Positions 45,981 through 57,800 of a stretch of DNA of 64,000 nt are shown here, piece after piece. The DNA is from Parastagonospora avenae f. sp. tritici 18332-5. Taxonomy: Eukaryota > Ascomycota > Dothideomycetes > Pleosporales > Phaeosphaeriaceae. The notes below the pieces were generated by a model. It had not been told where the DNA came from, did not search any database, and saw only the letters and a program-made list of their open reading frames with translations. The DNA lies in assembly GCA_022559985.1 (NCBI GenBank), contig JAFJTR010000024.1, forward strand, positions 1 through 64,000, in the 5' to 3' direction. The translations under genes and the position numbers were made by a program. The number at the start of each line of letters is the position of its first letter. The stretch's first letter is position 1.

Positions 45981-48900
45981 CTAGTGTGCAGCAGTTCTCC
46001 ATCCAGCAAGCGCGCCGTAGCTCTCATCTCCATCCATGCCCGTATCCTCGAAGCCCTCCCATGGCAACTCTTCTGTCTCTCCGTCCATGTTGACCGTAAC
46101 GCCACGACCCATCTCGACGCTGTCGTCGTCCACGAAGCTGCGGATGGTGACCTTCTTGGTCTTCTTCTCTGGCTCGTTCTGTGTCTTGTCCTCTTCAGCG
46201 CGGATCTGCTCGGTGATGTTCTCGACATCTAGCTCGGTAAGGTCGTCAGTCTGTTGGCCCTCGAGGACATCGTACAGGTTGTAGATCTGGGTATCCTTGA
46301 TCTCGAGACGGCGGAGGATGTCCTGGATAGAGGCGTTGATCTCACGGCGCCTACGGTTTCCAAGGCTGACGTCGTGAGACTCGAGCATGGCGCGCATAAC
46401 GGCAAGCTCCATGTGCAGATGCGCACGCTCGTCTTTCAGTTCCTTTACTACGAGGGCGAGAGCCTCCTTTGGCGAGCGCGCTGGACGCATGGTAGCATCA
46501 GCATCATCTGGCATGCGAGATGACACAGCGACAAGCTTGGGCACGCGGAGATCATCAGTGGCGGAAGTGAGGCCTTCACGGCGACATACAGTGCAGTTGC
46601 TGTTGTCATGGTCTTTGCTGCTTAAGTTGTGCGAGATCTTGATGGTAGTCGCAGTCTGCTTGCGGTTGTCGATCTTGAGGTCGGGTACAATGAATGCAGA
46701 AGTCATCTCAGTAGGAGCACTGCGTCGACGGCGGCTCGTGTTGCTCAACATCGATGCGTCAATCGCAGACTGCTTAGTCTGCGTAGCCTCAGCATCCGCG
46801 TCCAAATCCGACATATTGCCAGTGACATCCTCCTCGAATTGAGTAACGTTGGTGCGGGTGACGTCTTTAAGGGAAGACTTGCGAGGAAGGGATGGTCGAC
46901 GCTCGCTCTTAGCGGACGCAACAGATCGGACAGTGTCCTCACGGGTTTGTCGCTGGGATCGTATGGTGTCTTCGCGAGTCTTTCGTTGGGAACGGACAGT
47001 ATCGTCGTGTTCATCCTCTTCCGAGGCCTCCTGCGCCCTCCTACGGGCAGCAGCTCGCTCCTCCTCAAGTGCACGTCTGAGCTGAGCGATCTGAGCGCTG
47101 TCAATGTAGCTCAATTCCGTGAGATCCAGATCAGCGGGAGGCTGGACGGTAGAAGCGGACATCCTAGGTACAGCACTTCGTGAAGTGTATGGCGTCTCGC
47201 GAGGAGCTAGGGAAAGGTCGGTAGTGGACTCCACATCGCTCGTGACGTGAGCGTTCTTATCACCCCTGATCGGTGCAGAGAAGCTGCGATGCTGGTCGGC
47301 TTGCGCAGAAGTGCGTTGCGAGAATCTCGACACTCCAGTGTATGACTTGCGTGGGCTCTCCTCGAGCTGGCTAGCAACCTGTGATGTGCTTGCAGCCTTG
47401 CTGTTCTGAACTTCTTGCTGAACGCGGTTCCTGATACGAGTGCGCGTGTCTTCGCGGCGGTAGGTAGGCTTGCGCTGGAAGGTATCCTCTTGCGCAACCT
47501 CCTTGCCCCTAATCATAGCGTAGGGATTGTTATCGAATTGCTGGTTGTTGGCCTCGCGTATGCTTAGCACCTCACGCGTCATGTCCAGAGTGTTGCGAGC
47601 TGCCTCTTCACGCTGCTTGATCTTGCGCTTCATGGCCATCTCCTTCTGTGACCATTTTGCGTTGTCATCCTCGTACTGGGCAGAAAGCTGCGCAAGTTCT
47701 TGCCTGAGATTGTCATTGTCCAGTCTCATGGCTTCGTTGGTCTGTTCTTGGGTCATGTCCTGGAAGTGTCGAATAGTCTCGTCACGTCGGTCAACCTGAG
47801 ACTTTAGCGCAGATTCCTGGCGAGACCAGCGCTTGACGTCCTCATCGCGTTTCGCCTTTAGGTTTGCTAGCTGAGCCTTGAGGGATTCGTGGTCATTCTT
47901 CAGGCGATCGAATTCGGCCTGCTCTTGACGCGCCTTGCGCAACTCGATGTCCTTGCGAGCCAGTTGTTGTGTGTTGTCATCGTGCTTTGCGCGAATACGA
48001 GCGAGCTCAGCGTGTAGGGTCGCGTTCTCTTTTTCGGTAGCATTCGCGGTCTGGTCAAACTGGCGACGGAGCTTGGTGGTCTCTTCACGGTGCTGAGAGT
48101 GTTCCTGATCCAGCTGGTCCCGGATTGCCTCGTTCTCAGCCCGAAGAGCATCAATTTCTTCTCGCAGAGCATCGTTCTCTTGGCCTAACGCAGTCTTCTC
48201 ATTCTTAAGCTCCTCACATGTCTGGAAGGCCACACCAAGCTGTCCAGCCATGTTGTCGCGCTCAGTGTTCAAGCGCTTCTTCTCAATCTCCAGAACCGCA
48301 GTCTTTCGCTCTGCTCGATCAAGTTTTGTTCGTAGGGTTTGGACAGTCGCGTCGAGGCCTGTACTCATATTAGTGGATACTCTCACACCTGTTTACGCAA
48401 AACTTACGTGTCTTTTCGACTTTCCAGTGACCCTTCCCAGCATCCGAATCTTGTCCGCTGTCACTTCTTCGAAGCTTTTCTTGAGCTTGGGTCGTTGCTC
48501 GTAACTCGATCAGCTCCAGATCCTGCTCCTCAATCTTCTTCTCTGCCACCGCACGCTCACGCTCCATATCCGCGACCTTGTCTTGGAGTAGTTGAAGCGC
48601 AGCAAAGATGGCCTTCTCCTCATCTGGAATCGGAACACCCTCAATTGGGGTAAACTGGGGTTTCCGGCCGCCATTGGGAGGCGCAGAAAATCGAGAACGA
48701 GCCGCTATGGTCTTGGAAAAGACAGGAGTGCCATCCTCGAACACTCCAGAGACCAGCTCGGTGAGGTTGGGAAGATCGGGCAGAATGAACGACTGCGCAG
48801 TCGCGTTCTGAGCGGCGGCTGCTCGTGTTCGGGGTGTTGCACAGTTGCGCGGTGCTGGATCTACTGTGCCGTCAACCTGTAGGGACGTGTGCCTGCTTCG

Positions 48901-49641
48901 GTTGCCCCAGCGCGTGTTCTTGGTTGATTCCATGGTGAGTGTGGGTGGCCTGTGGTCCATGAACGAAGACTCGTCCTCGGAGAGCTTAGCGTGTAATTGG
49001 GCGAGTGAGGTGCGGCTGCGATCTTGCTTAGCAGGCGGGGCTGGCGAATTGCGCTTGCTTGCCGGACGAGGTGACGCGGTGTCAAGGTCGTTCCGTGAGG
49101 CGCGTCGAATCTGGGCGTCGCGTCGAAGGCTTCCGGTCTCGGCGGCGTAAGACTTGCGCGTGCGGTTGCTAGGCGGCGTAATGTCGTAGAGGCTGTTGAA
49201 GTGGGAGCTCATTTTGCTTGGCGTGCCGTGAGCGCTGCGGCCGTTTCCACGCGCCTGTTCTACCGACATGGCCTCTTCTTCATCTGAAATGCTTTGGTCA
49301 AAGTCGCCGAACTCCTTGTTGACCATTGACGTGTCTGGCACAGGCTGCTCTGAGCGAAGCATGTGCCACGCGTTGACCTTCTTCGCCGTTGACCGTATAC
49401 GCGGGTACTGTGGGAGAGTGTTTGTCTCGTCCTCGATCCTGTGTTGTGTAGAGTGCAGAAAGTCTGGGTCGTTGAAGAATTCCGAATTAGTTTCTTCGTC
49501 AAAGCCAGACCTTTGGGTGGGGTTCGAGTCACTTGGTGGTGGTGATGGTGAGGGAATGTCTCTGGGACTGTGGCCCAAGCTGCGTGAGAGTTCTCGGAGA
49601 GTGCGTGCTTTCCCAGCGCTGTTGGGAGGGGAGGATTGCAT
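45981..49641 (-). CDS. Ppc89/Cep57-like spindle pole body protein
   Basis: Exons 49641-48408 and 48358-45981 (49-nt intron, GTAAGT donor, ACAG acceptor, phase 1, restoring TRLDATVQTL) give 1203 residues. The first 350 residues are disordered and Ser/Pro-rich. From about 370 a long coiled coil runs (DKVADMERERAVAEKKIEEQDLELIEL through QLARKDIELRKARQEQAEFDRL), as in Ppc89. Near 1010-1115 lies a Cep57-type microtubule-binding region: NCTVCRREG, then SPKEALALVVKELKDERAHLHMEL and IKDTQIYNLYDVLEGQ. S. pombe Ppc89 anchors the septation network at the spindle pole body; a scaffold role at this organelle is inferred. Repeated TREDTVRSQR-like segments near 840-880 are notable. Start: MQSSPPNSAGK is preferred over an ATG 25 codons upstream. 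Confidence 0.85.
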
Positions 49642-50141
49642 TGTGCAGCGTGTCGCGTCGTGGATACGATAATAGGGTATAGTGAAAAGATGTTGCGTAA
49701 AAGGCTGCTGCTCCAAAGATTAGAACAAACAGACTGTCCAGCCCGTGCAAGATCGGGTGGTGTAAGACGTGTTTGCGGAAGGTGCAATGGAGAATTGAAG
49801 ATGAGGCGTTGTTGTTGTTCGTAAACAAACTAGAGCGCGCCGACACCAACGCTAGCACGGACCCTACCCGTGATGTCGTTCCCCAGCCCCACGCTTAAAG
49901 CACCTGATAAACTTTGCCTTCGGATGAACTTGCGAGATCTTAGTGCTTGTTGTATGTTATTGTAGTCTCATGGGAAGGTACGCATTGTTCAGAATAATCA
50001 TGCGGTGGGACTAGCTATCCAGATTGAATTCATGACACATCCAGTCTTCGCTTGGAACCCATATAATGCACAGTAATTATCGTCCACAATCCGCAAAAAA
50101 AAACAAAGAGGTATCTCAAATCCAAACTAACACCCATACCC
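49642..50141. other. Intergenic, Iks1 3' side and Ppc89 promoter
   Basis: 500 bp spacer between tandem minus-strand genes; nothing recognised. Confidence 0.5.
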
Positions 50142-52303
50142 TCAAAATCCCGCCCAAGCAACCTGTCTCCTCGCGCACAACCCATCCCACTTGACAGCAG
50201 CACCAACAACAGCCACATGCATCGCCAGCAGAACCACGCTCACAGACAGACTATCCAGCCGCACATGTCTTCCAGCAACCGTAATCGCCAAGCCTAAAAA
50301 GACAAAGTCGATTGATGCAAACGCAAGCAGCGGATAAGCAACGTGCGGATCCGCGGCGAATGGCTGACAAGGAGAGAGCAGCGTGTATGCCTTAATGCAG
50401 AAGAACAGGATCTTAGTTGTACCGATGAACAGTGGATTCCGCAGGGCAAGACGGACGCGAGACATGGCATTTGGTGGAGGGGGTGGAGGCAGCATTAGTC
50501 TCTGCGGTGAGGGTGTGCGGGCCATTGGCTGTGGGAGTGGGAAATCTAGCTTCTTGTGTCTGAGCATGACGGCTCCCTCGTCCGATGGTTCCCTCCTCAT
50601 AGGCTCTGGCTGCGGCGGACTAGGTGATCGGTCCATGACTGATGCGCTGAGATTCGAGCGACCTGGTCTGGTGTAGTGTATTGATGTACGTTTTCTGTGG
50701 GATTCGGGTGATGGGCTAGGTGTGTCCGCTCGACTGATGCGTGGAGAGAAATCATCGAGATCCGACGACGGGCCACCGTATGTGTTGAACTCGTCAAATA
50801 GCGCGGGTGACTTCAAGACCTGCATGATCTCTTCAGTGCCTGGACGGTCGTCGGGTCGTAAGGCAAGAAGGCGTTTTAGTGACCTATATAGCTTCTCCGG
50901 TAGATCTGATCGCACACGCTGCTCATCGTCAATGCCCGCCCATGTCGAGATCTCCGCTCTCAGTTGGTCCAGATCCTCGTTGTCCTCGTCTATGCCATCT
51001 GCGTTACGGTATGGCAGTCGCCCGAAGCACATGAAATAGACAATCATGCCTAGCGAGAAGATGTCGGATTTGGTCGTAAAATTGCCAAATGCGCCGCCTG
51101 GTCTCTCTTGGCGAAGCACCTCTGGCGCGCAATATGAGATTGTTCCAGTAGCACCAGTCGAGTTCCTCGCAACGTTCGCAGATTGCACTTCGCCAAAGTC
51201 ACTGACTAGAACTTTAATCTTGTGTCCAGTGTTGTGGAGTAGACAGTTGCTGGGTTTCAAGTCGCGATGTATGTAGCCGTTCGCGTGGAGATGATTCAAG
51301 CCCGAGGTAATGTCCTTGAAGAACGATATGATCTCCTCAAAGTGCAAGCGTCGCGGCCCGTGGATATCATGTGGTTCTTCCAGCTGCCCCTTTGACCTTC
51401 TTCTCAGTCGCTCTTTCATCTGCTCTTTTGTAATCTTCGTCCTCGCCGAGTCCAAGATGTAGTCGTGCAAATCTCCAGCGTTGCAATACTGCTGCAGGAT
51501 GAAAGCACATGGTACACTAGGCCCAAAGTTGGAGATTTGGAAATCCTCCAGCCACACATGACGGTACGAGACGAGGTTTTCGTGCGACAGATTCTGCAGA
51601 AGTTGTACTTCGATCAAGACCTTTTCAAGCCACTCATGGTCGTCCCCCACGGGCACGCGCTTGCATGCGAATTTGCCCAGCTGGACGCCGTCCAGGACGT
51701 GCTGCACGAGGAGTACAACACCCTTGCCTCCTCTCCCCAGTTCTCTCTCTTCCACAAAGAATGTTTTGAAGTAGTCCGGGCTGAAAGCCTTCGCTGATAT
51801 ATTGCGTGGAGGCACCGGTGCACTGCCCACAAATTCCGCATTATCTGGAGATTGGAATCGGCCTTGTCTGTCATTTATAGGTGCGGGAGCAAGCTGCTTG
51901 TGCGGTGAAGAAGGTCGCGATACGTCTGCAGAGCCAGGCTGACTTCTCCGCAGCATCTGGAAATATGCAGGGTTGACGAAGCCATTCTCCGCGTCGGGTA
52001 TGCCTCCTGCACGTGGGGTACGTGGTGCATGTGCATGATCGCTGTTATCGTCTGAATGTGGTGAAGGATCGCGATATGGCCGGCGGCAGTATGGACATGA
52101 CGTGTCGTCGACTATGGAAGACCGGGACGCATCGCGGAGGGAGAGTTGTCTGGAACGCTGGTCGTACACTACTACAGCGGACCCGTGGCGTCTGCGAGTA
52201 CTTATTAGCTTTGTGCCAAGCTGTAAAAAGGTTTCAGAGAGCTTTGTAAAACTTACAAGACAATTTCGCGGGACTCTGCTGGCGCATATGGTATTAGCGA
52301 CAT
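50142..52303 (-). CDS. IKS1: Iks1-like membrane-anchored serine/threonine kinase
   Basis: Exons 52303-52257 and 52191-50142 (65-nt intron, GTAAGT donor, CTAAT branch site) give 698 residues. The N-terminus MSLIPYAPAESREIVLRHGSAVVVYD, followed by CPYC near 48-51, is characteristic of Iks1 proteins. Kinase domain about 160-480: glycine loop GRGGKG at 168-173, Lys193, HRDLKPSN with the catalytic Asp at 326, DFGE at 347-350, and SYCAPEVL. A Pro/Ser-rich linker leads to a C-terminal region with about three hydrophobic helices (FIGTTKILFFCIKAYTLL, LLAFASIDFVFLGLAI, VSVVLLAMHVAVVGAAV), so the kinase is probably membrane-bound. The substrate and pathway of yeast Iks1 are not established. Confidence 0.9.
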
Positions 52304-53005
52304 GCTGCAGTGATGTTCGCGGTCCTCGGTTGTGTATAGATGATGTCGCTCAACCACGCATTGCTTAGAGAACCACAACAACTGCTATATTGACAGCGCA
52401 GATGTGTTGTTGGTGGCAAATGAATGCCCGAGCGTATGCGACTCTAAGCCGGTGAAGAACACGCCCGGAGAACCTGAGGTGACGGAATGTACGTGCGGCG
52501 ATTTGCGGGGAAGCTGCGGGTCTGCTATGGAGACGATGTGATGTGCGGTCAGTCGATTGCCCGCAGCGTCAGGGAATACAGAGCACAGTGCAAAGTGTGT
52601 TTGTTTTGACTGCGCATTGCCGGCAGAGGTGGATTGCGCTCGCTGTTGTCATGCCATGTTGTTGTGGTGAATGCTGTAGGGATATGGCGGGAGAGGGCTG
52701 GTGACAAGACAAGGGTCCCCATCTCATGTCATCGGGCGTATACGACCACCTTACAAAGGCAACATGCGGCTTGTGTTTCCGGCCGGGTCATTGGTTCGTT
52801 GAAGCTGCCGGCTGCTTACCGTACATATGCAATTTCCACAATTTCCACATCTACTAGGCTTCGCATACACGTATCAAGCAAGGATAGTCCGGTACTTGTT
52901 GTTTATGCCAGGAATAGATTCTTCAATCCTTCTAGACTAGCCCATGTCATTTTGTAGCCCCCACAGCCAACCTCGATCTCTTCGAGAGTCCTGCACACAA
53001 GTCGC
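52304..53005. other. Intergenic, Iks1 promoter
   Basis: 700 bp between tandem minus-strand genes; no supported feature. Confidence 0.5.
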
Positions 53006-54101
53006 CTACAGCAAGCTCTTGACCAACTGGCCGCCCTCCCAGACCTCGCCCTTCTCCAACTTCTGCCAGCCGTCCACAGCGCCGATCTCGATGCAAACCA
53101 TGGTCTTGTAGCCGTCGTCCGGCGAGAAGTCGCCCATGGCCTTTGCCTTCTCGATCCACGGGTTCCAGGTGACCGTGTCCTTGACGTTGTCGCGGATGAC
53201 ATCGAAGCGGGGCTTGCCGTCCTCGAGGATGGAGGTGGTGTCCTGTGGGATCGCCTTGTAGACGCGGTCGACCTCGCCCGTGAACTTGAGGGCGTTGTCC
53301 TTCTGCTGGTATGTGCCTGCGTCGAGGACCTTGTCCACGTACTCGGTGCCGGACAGGCCAGTGACGCTGACCTTGGAGATGTCCTGAACAGCATATTAGC
53401 AACCCACTTGGTAGGAATGAGAGCAAGGTGTAGACTCACCGAGATCTTCCAGTAGCTGTGCAGCAAGAACTGAAACTCGAAGCTCTCCTCGCCCTCATTG
53501 CGGACCGTCATCGTAGTCTGCAGACTGCCCTTGCTCAAGGTGACGCTGTAGACCAGGCCAAAGTCCAGAGGCCACGCCTTGCGCGCCTCGTCGCTGAGTC
53601 CCGACTTGTCGAGGCCGAAGTCGAGCTTGACCGAGTCTGATTCTGAGGCAGCCTCTGTGTCGGACTTGCCAAGGAACTCCCAGCGTGAGGCGCGAGCGAA
53701 ACCGTGCTGTGGGAGCGATGAGGTAGCATGGCCTGACTTTGGTGGGGGGCCGAATACCTGGTGACAGCTGTCAGATGGTGCTCACGATGCTTTAGGCCCG
53801 ACCTTTACGTTCGCATCTCGATGTTTAAACTTACTGGGAACACGACGGGAATACCACCGCGGACGGCCTTGGTGCCAGTCAAGTCTGCCTTCTCGCTCAA
53901 CCACAGGTTCTCCGTCTTGCCGCCATGGCTCTTCCAGCTCGTCACGGTAGCTCCGAACAGCAACACCTCAACACTCTCGCCAGAGGCAAGTGTGGCAACG
54001 ACCTTCTGGCTTCCTCCTTGTCCGATGATTTCGACCTGAGCTCCGGGCGCTTCGGCCTTGGGTGCGCTGAGAGCGCTGGGGCGGTTGGCGCGATCGACCA
54101 T
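53006..54101 (-). CDS. Glucose-6-phosphate 1-epimerase
   Basis: Exons 54101-53835, 53757-53440 and 53383-53006, with introns of 77 and 56 nt, give 320 residues, the normal size. Related to aldose 1-epimerases and close to yeast YMR099C, it interconverts alpha and beta anomers of hexose-6-phosphates in the cytosol. Visible signatures: GATVTSWKSHGGKTENLWLS, GGIPVVFPVFGPPP, LPQHGFARASRWEF with the catalytic His, LLHSYWKIS, and the C-terminal CIEIGAVDGWQKL with the likely catalytic Glu. All three exons keep frame with good donors. Confidence 0.94.
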
Positions 54102-54863
54102 GATCAGGAGATGGCGGTGTATCGAGGAGCTTGAGCTGATATCTAGCCGATGTGCTTGTCTTATTGTTTACTACAGCACTCAGTCAATTGCCAGATATAC
54201 AAGCAAGCGATGGAAAACTCTTACCAACGGACACAAGAGGCGTTGTTTGCTTAATGTAGTTGATGATGGAAGGAAGGAGGGGCAGTAGCTCGACCAACAG
54301 CTCAACCCCACTATGATGCACCTAGACATGAAACGCGCATCCGCGTTTCAGGTGAACTGCTTCGTCCTCGCTTATGCCACATCTTTGTAAATCATTGGAA
54401 ATCCCAAGACACTACCCGCCCTTCTGTGCATCTTCTATCGCTAAAATATATTCACCTGCATTGACCGGCCTTCATTCTGGGCCACGTAGCTGTGGATACC
54501 TAACGGGCCGATCGCGGCAGCATCCGCTTTTGTCGACTCATGACCATTATAATGTCGACGTGTAGCTTCCTATCGTACAGCGCAGCATTCTGGTGAACAA
54601 ATGGTGAAGAGCCGTGACGAGATCCGCAGTGTTTCAGGCGAACACAACATCGGTATATCTGCCCGAGGCGAGGGCTTCGCAATGTTCATTACATGAGTCC
54701 TGCACACGAAGTTGTTGAGATGTATTCAATTCCTATTCCTAACAGTGGTATCACCCCCGATCCGCCCCTCACGTCCTTACCATAATCCAATAATACTGTC
54801 CCATATCCTATACAATCCATGTCCAAACTCATATCTCGATCAAATCATTCCACACCCAACATA
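54102..54863. other. Intergenic, epimerase promoter and Rif1 3' side
   Basis: 760 bp between tandem minus-strand genes; nothing recognised. Confidence 0.5.
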
Positions 54864-57800
54864 TCACTTCTGCTCCCCGTCCTTCTCGCCCCTCAATCCA
54901 GCCTTCAGAACACTCCTGCGGATATCAAACAGCGCATCATCAATCTCCCTTTCCTCCTCACGATCAATCACAAGTTGCGGTGTACTAAAGAGATAGTCCT
55001 TCAGGCTCTTCAGCTGGCTGATAATGCTTCGTGGCGTGAGGATAACGCGCTCTGTGAATGATCGACTCGGCGTCGCTGCGCCACCAGCTTGCTGTGATGC
55101 TGGAGGTTCACGGATAGCAGGGGCAGGTGCAGCTACAGGTGGTGATGCAGCCTCTTGAGCAGGTGTAGAACCGGCTAGTGAACTGCCACGGGAGTCTGAC
55201 GAACGCTTCGGCGTGACTCGGACGTGGCTTAAACGCTTAGTCTGGGCTTGCGAGTTCTTAGCTTCGCTGACATCCTGGCTGGCAGATTGACGGGCACGCT
55301 TGGGCGCAGGAGTGTCCTCGACGAGCACGTCTTGGGAATTTTCCACCTGACTGAGTAGGGACTGCGAGCGGCGGACTGGGCCCCTCTTGCGATGAGTTCT
55401 GGGGACAACGACTTCTGTATCGCTTGTGGACTTGCGCTTCCTGCCACTAGCTAGGCCTTTCTTGGGGGACATGTCGACAACGATGTTGTCAAGCATGCCA
55501 TCCGAGCCGGGCTGTTCATCTGTGACCGGTTCTTTAGAGGCCGGCTCCTCTTGTGTTTCTTCCATTGTAGGCTTTCTCGGCTGTGTCACAGATTTCGCGG
55601 GTGTCGACTTGCGTTGCTTCTCGCCACCAAGCGATAGCAGAGGACTCGGAGTACCTGAATGTCGAAAAGAGCGCCGCACGCTCTGAGACTGCGGCGTCCT
55701 TCTCTTAGATCTTGGTGTGTTATCGATGGAATCACCAACCCGGCTCGTGCTCCTCGTGTCCACTCTAGACCCACGCGAGGCTTTCTTAACCATAGATGGA
55801 GGCGGTTCTGACTCGTCGACCTCTGTGTCGCTACCAGCTTGGTCAATACGAACCACTGGTGATTGTGGTTGAGAAGTGGCATCCACAAACTTATCGTTTG
55901 ATTCTGGGGCAGGTTTGCTTGTGTTCTCAGTCCCACTTGCTGTTTGTGCTTGTATGTCAGCATCGAGTTGCGCTGTGAGCTGCACGTCAATAGTTGAACT
56001 AGGTATGTCGGACATGATGACATCTGAGAAAGGGTCGACTTCGGACAGGTCTTCCTTCTGTGCATGCTTGGCCACAGCCTTGAGAAGGGCATCCTCGTCA
56101 ATGGCGGTACCTTCGTCAAATGATGTATCGTAAGGAGTTTCTGGTTGTCGGGATTCGAAACTTGACCCAACAAGAACATCGCTGTTCACTGCACTTCCTT
56201 TCTCAAGTCGAGGGGGAGAAGAGCCTAGGTCGTCGTTGTTGGCTAGCTTGACCGTTCGCACAGCAGTGGGGGTAGCTAGGCTTGTATCATCGCTGGTAAT
56301 CTTTCGGGTGTTCTTTCGAGCGTGTGGAGTAGGAGAAGACCCAAGGAAGGCATCCATCGGTCCCATTGCAGCCAAAGCTTTCAATGGGGTCGTGCGAGTG
56401 CTGCTCATTGGTAAATCATCCGCGGTCAACGCATCCGAATGCAGCTCCATTGGCGATGGTGCGGCATCGGGTTGAGGGGATGGCACCCCCATATCTGCAA
56501 ACAGGCCACTAGAAAGCCTCTGGCGCTCGATCATCTCCTTCTGCCGCTCTGTCAAGACTTGTGACTCTTGGTTGAAGGGGTTCGAAGGTGATGAGACGAT
56601 GGGTTCGAATTGAATTTGTGAGTTGTCATGGCGTAAGCGGACCTTTGGTGTTTGGCGTGCCGAACTTCTTCTGCTGCCCGGGGTCGATATTGCCGGTGAC
56701 CGTGGTAAAGACTTGCGAGCGGATTTTATGATCTTGAAAGGCGACTCTCGGACACGAGAGCTCTTGTAAGCTGGCTGAGCCTCTTCGTTACTGTCCGATT
56801 CGTAGAAAGATAGATCATCGTCACCCTCCCCTTCTGAAGCTGGCAACGATGGCAGAGAGAGCTCTACTGTGTTGCGGAGGCGACGCAAGGCTTGCTCGAG
56901 TTGAGTGGGATATCGCAAGCTCTCCTCACGTCCGAAAGTCTTGTTCCATGTCGCGATAGAGATATTCACGATATCTCGACGTCTGCTCACAAATCCGGCA
57001 GTGATGAGGGGCTCAAGAAGTGATAGAGTCTGCCCATCCTTACGCGGCAGTCGTTCAATGGCCTTAGCCACTTCCATCCACAAACCCACGGCCTGGGGAG
57101 ATTAGTGACTGTTAGTTGATAGTAATCTTGCCACGTACCTCGCCATGCAGCGCTTTCAGTGACTGCGCCGAACTCTGCATTTTGCGGCCAGCATCCTGAA
57201 TCCATATTCGGATAACATCTTGGGTCTTGCGAAGATAGACAGCGAGGTGGGACGTTGCGCAGTCCTTGATCGAAGTGGATAAAGCAGTAAGAAACTTCCC
57301 GGTTGTGTCAACCTTGTCAGTGTCCAGCTTCTCGTATGCAGCAGTGCCTACGGAGATAATGGCAGCGTAAAGATGGTTGTAGGGGTCGAAATCAGGATGC
57401 CTGCCGATGGCTGGGGACGAGGGCCAAAGGATCTGTCGTCCTTTCTCTAGGCTTCGTCGATTGGTCTGCTTTGGTAGATTCTGTAGCAGAGTAGAAATGT
57501 AGGGCAAACACGAACTTTCCTCCCCACTGGGTGGGTCCTTCAGCACACGGCCCGATACCTTTTCGATGACGGCAAGAATGATTGCTGATTCTCCAGCCTC
57601 CTTTCGAACAGTTTCAATGAAAACAAATAGAACTTCGTGACCCCAGGGTTCTACCAAGAAACATGAAGACCCTAGTTCGAGAACGTCAACTACCACTTCA
57701 TACTCTTTGCCCAACGGTCTCGTGCCTGGCTCGGATGAGTCTGAACTGGTTTGTTGTAGAGACAACTGCAGTAGTGATGCAATGGACATCCAGAAGCTGG

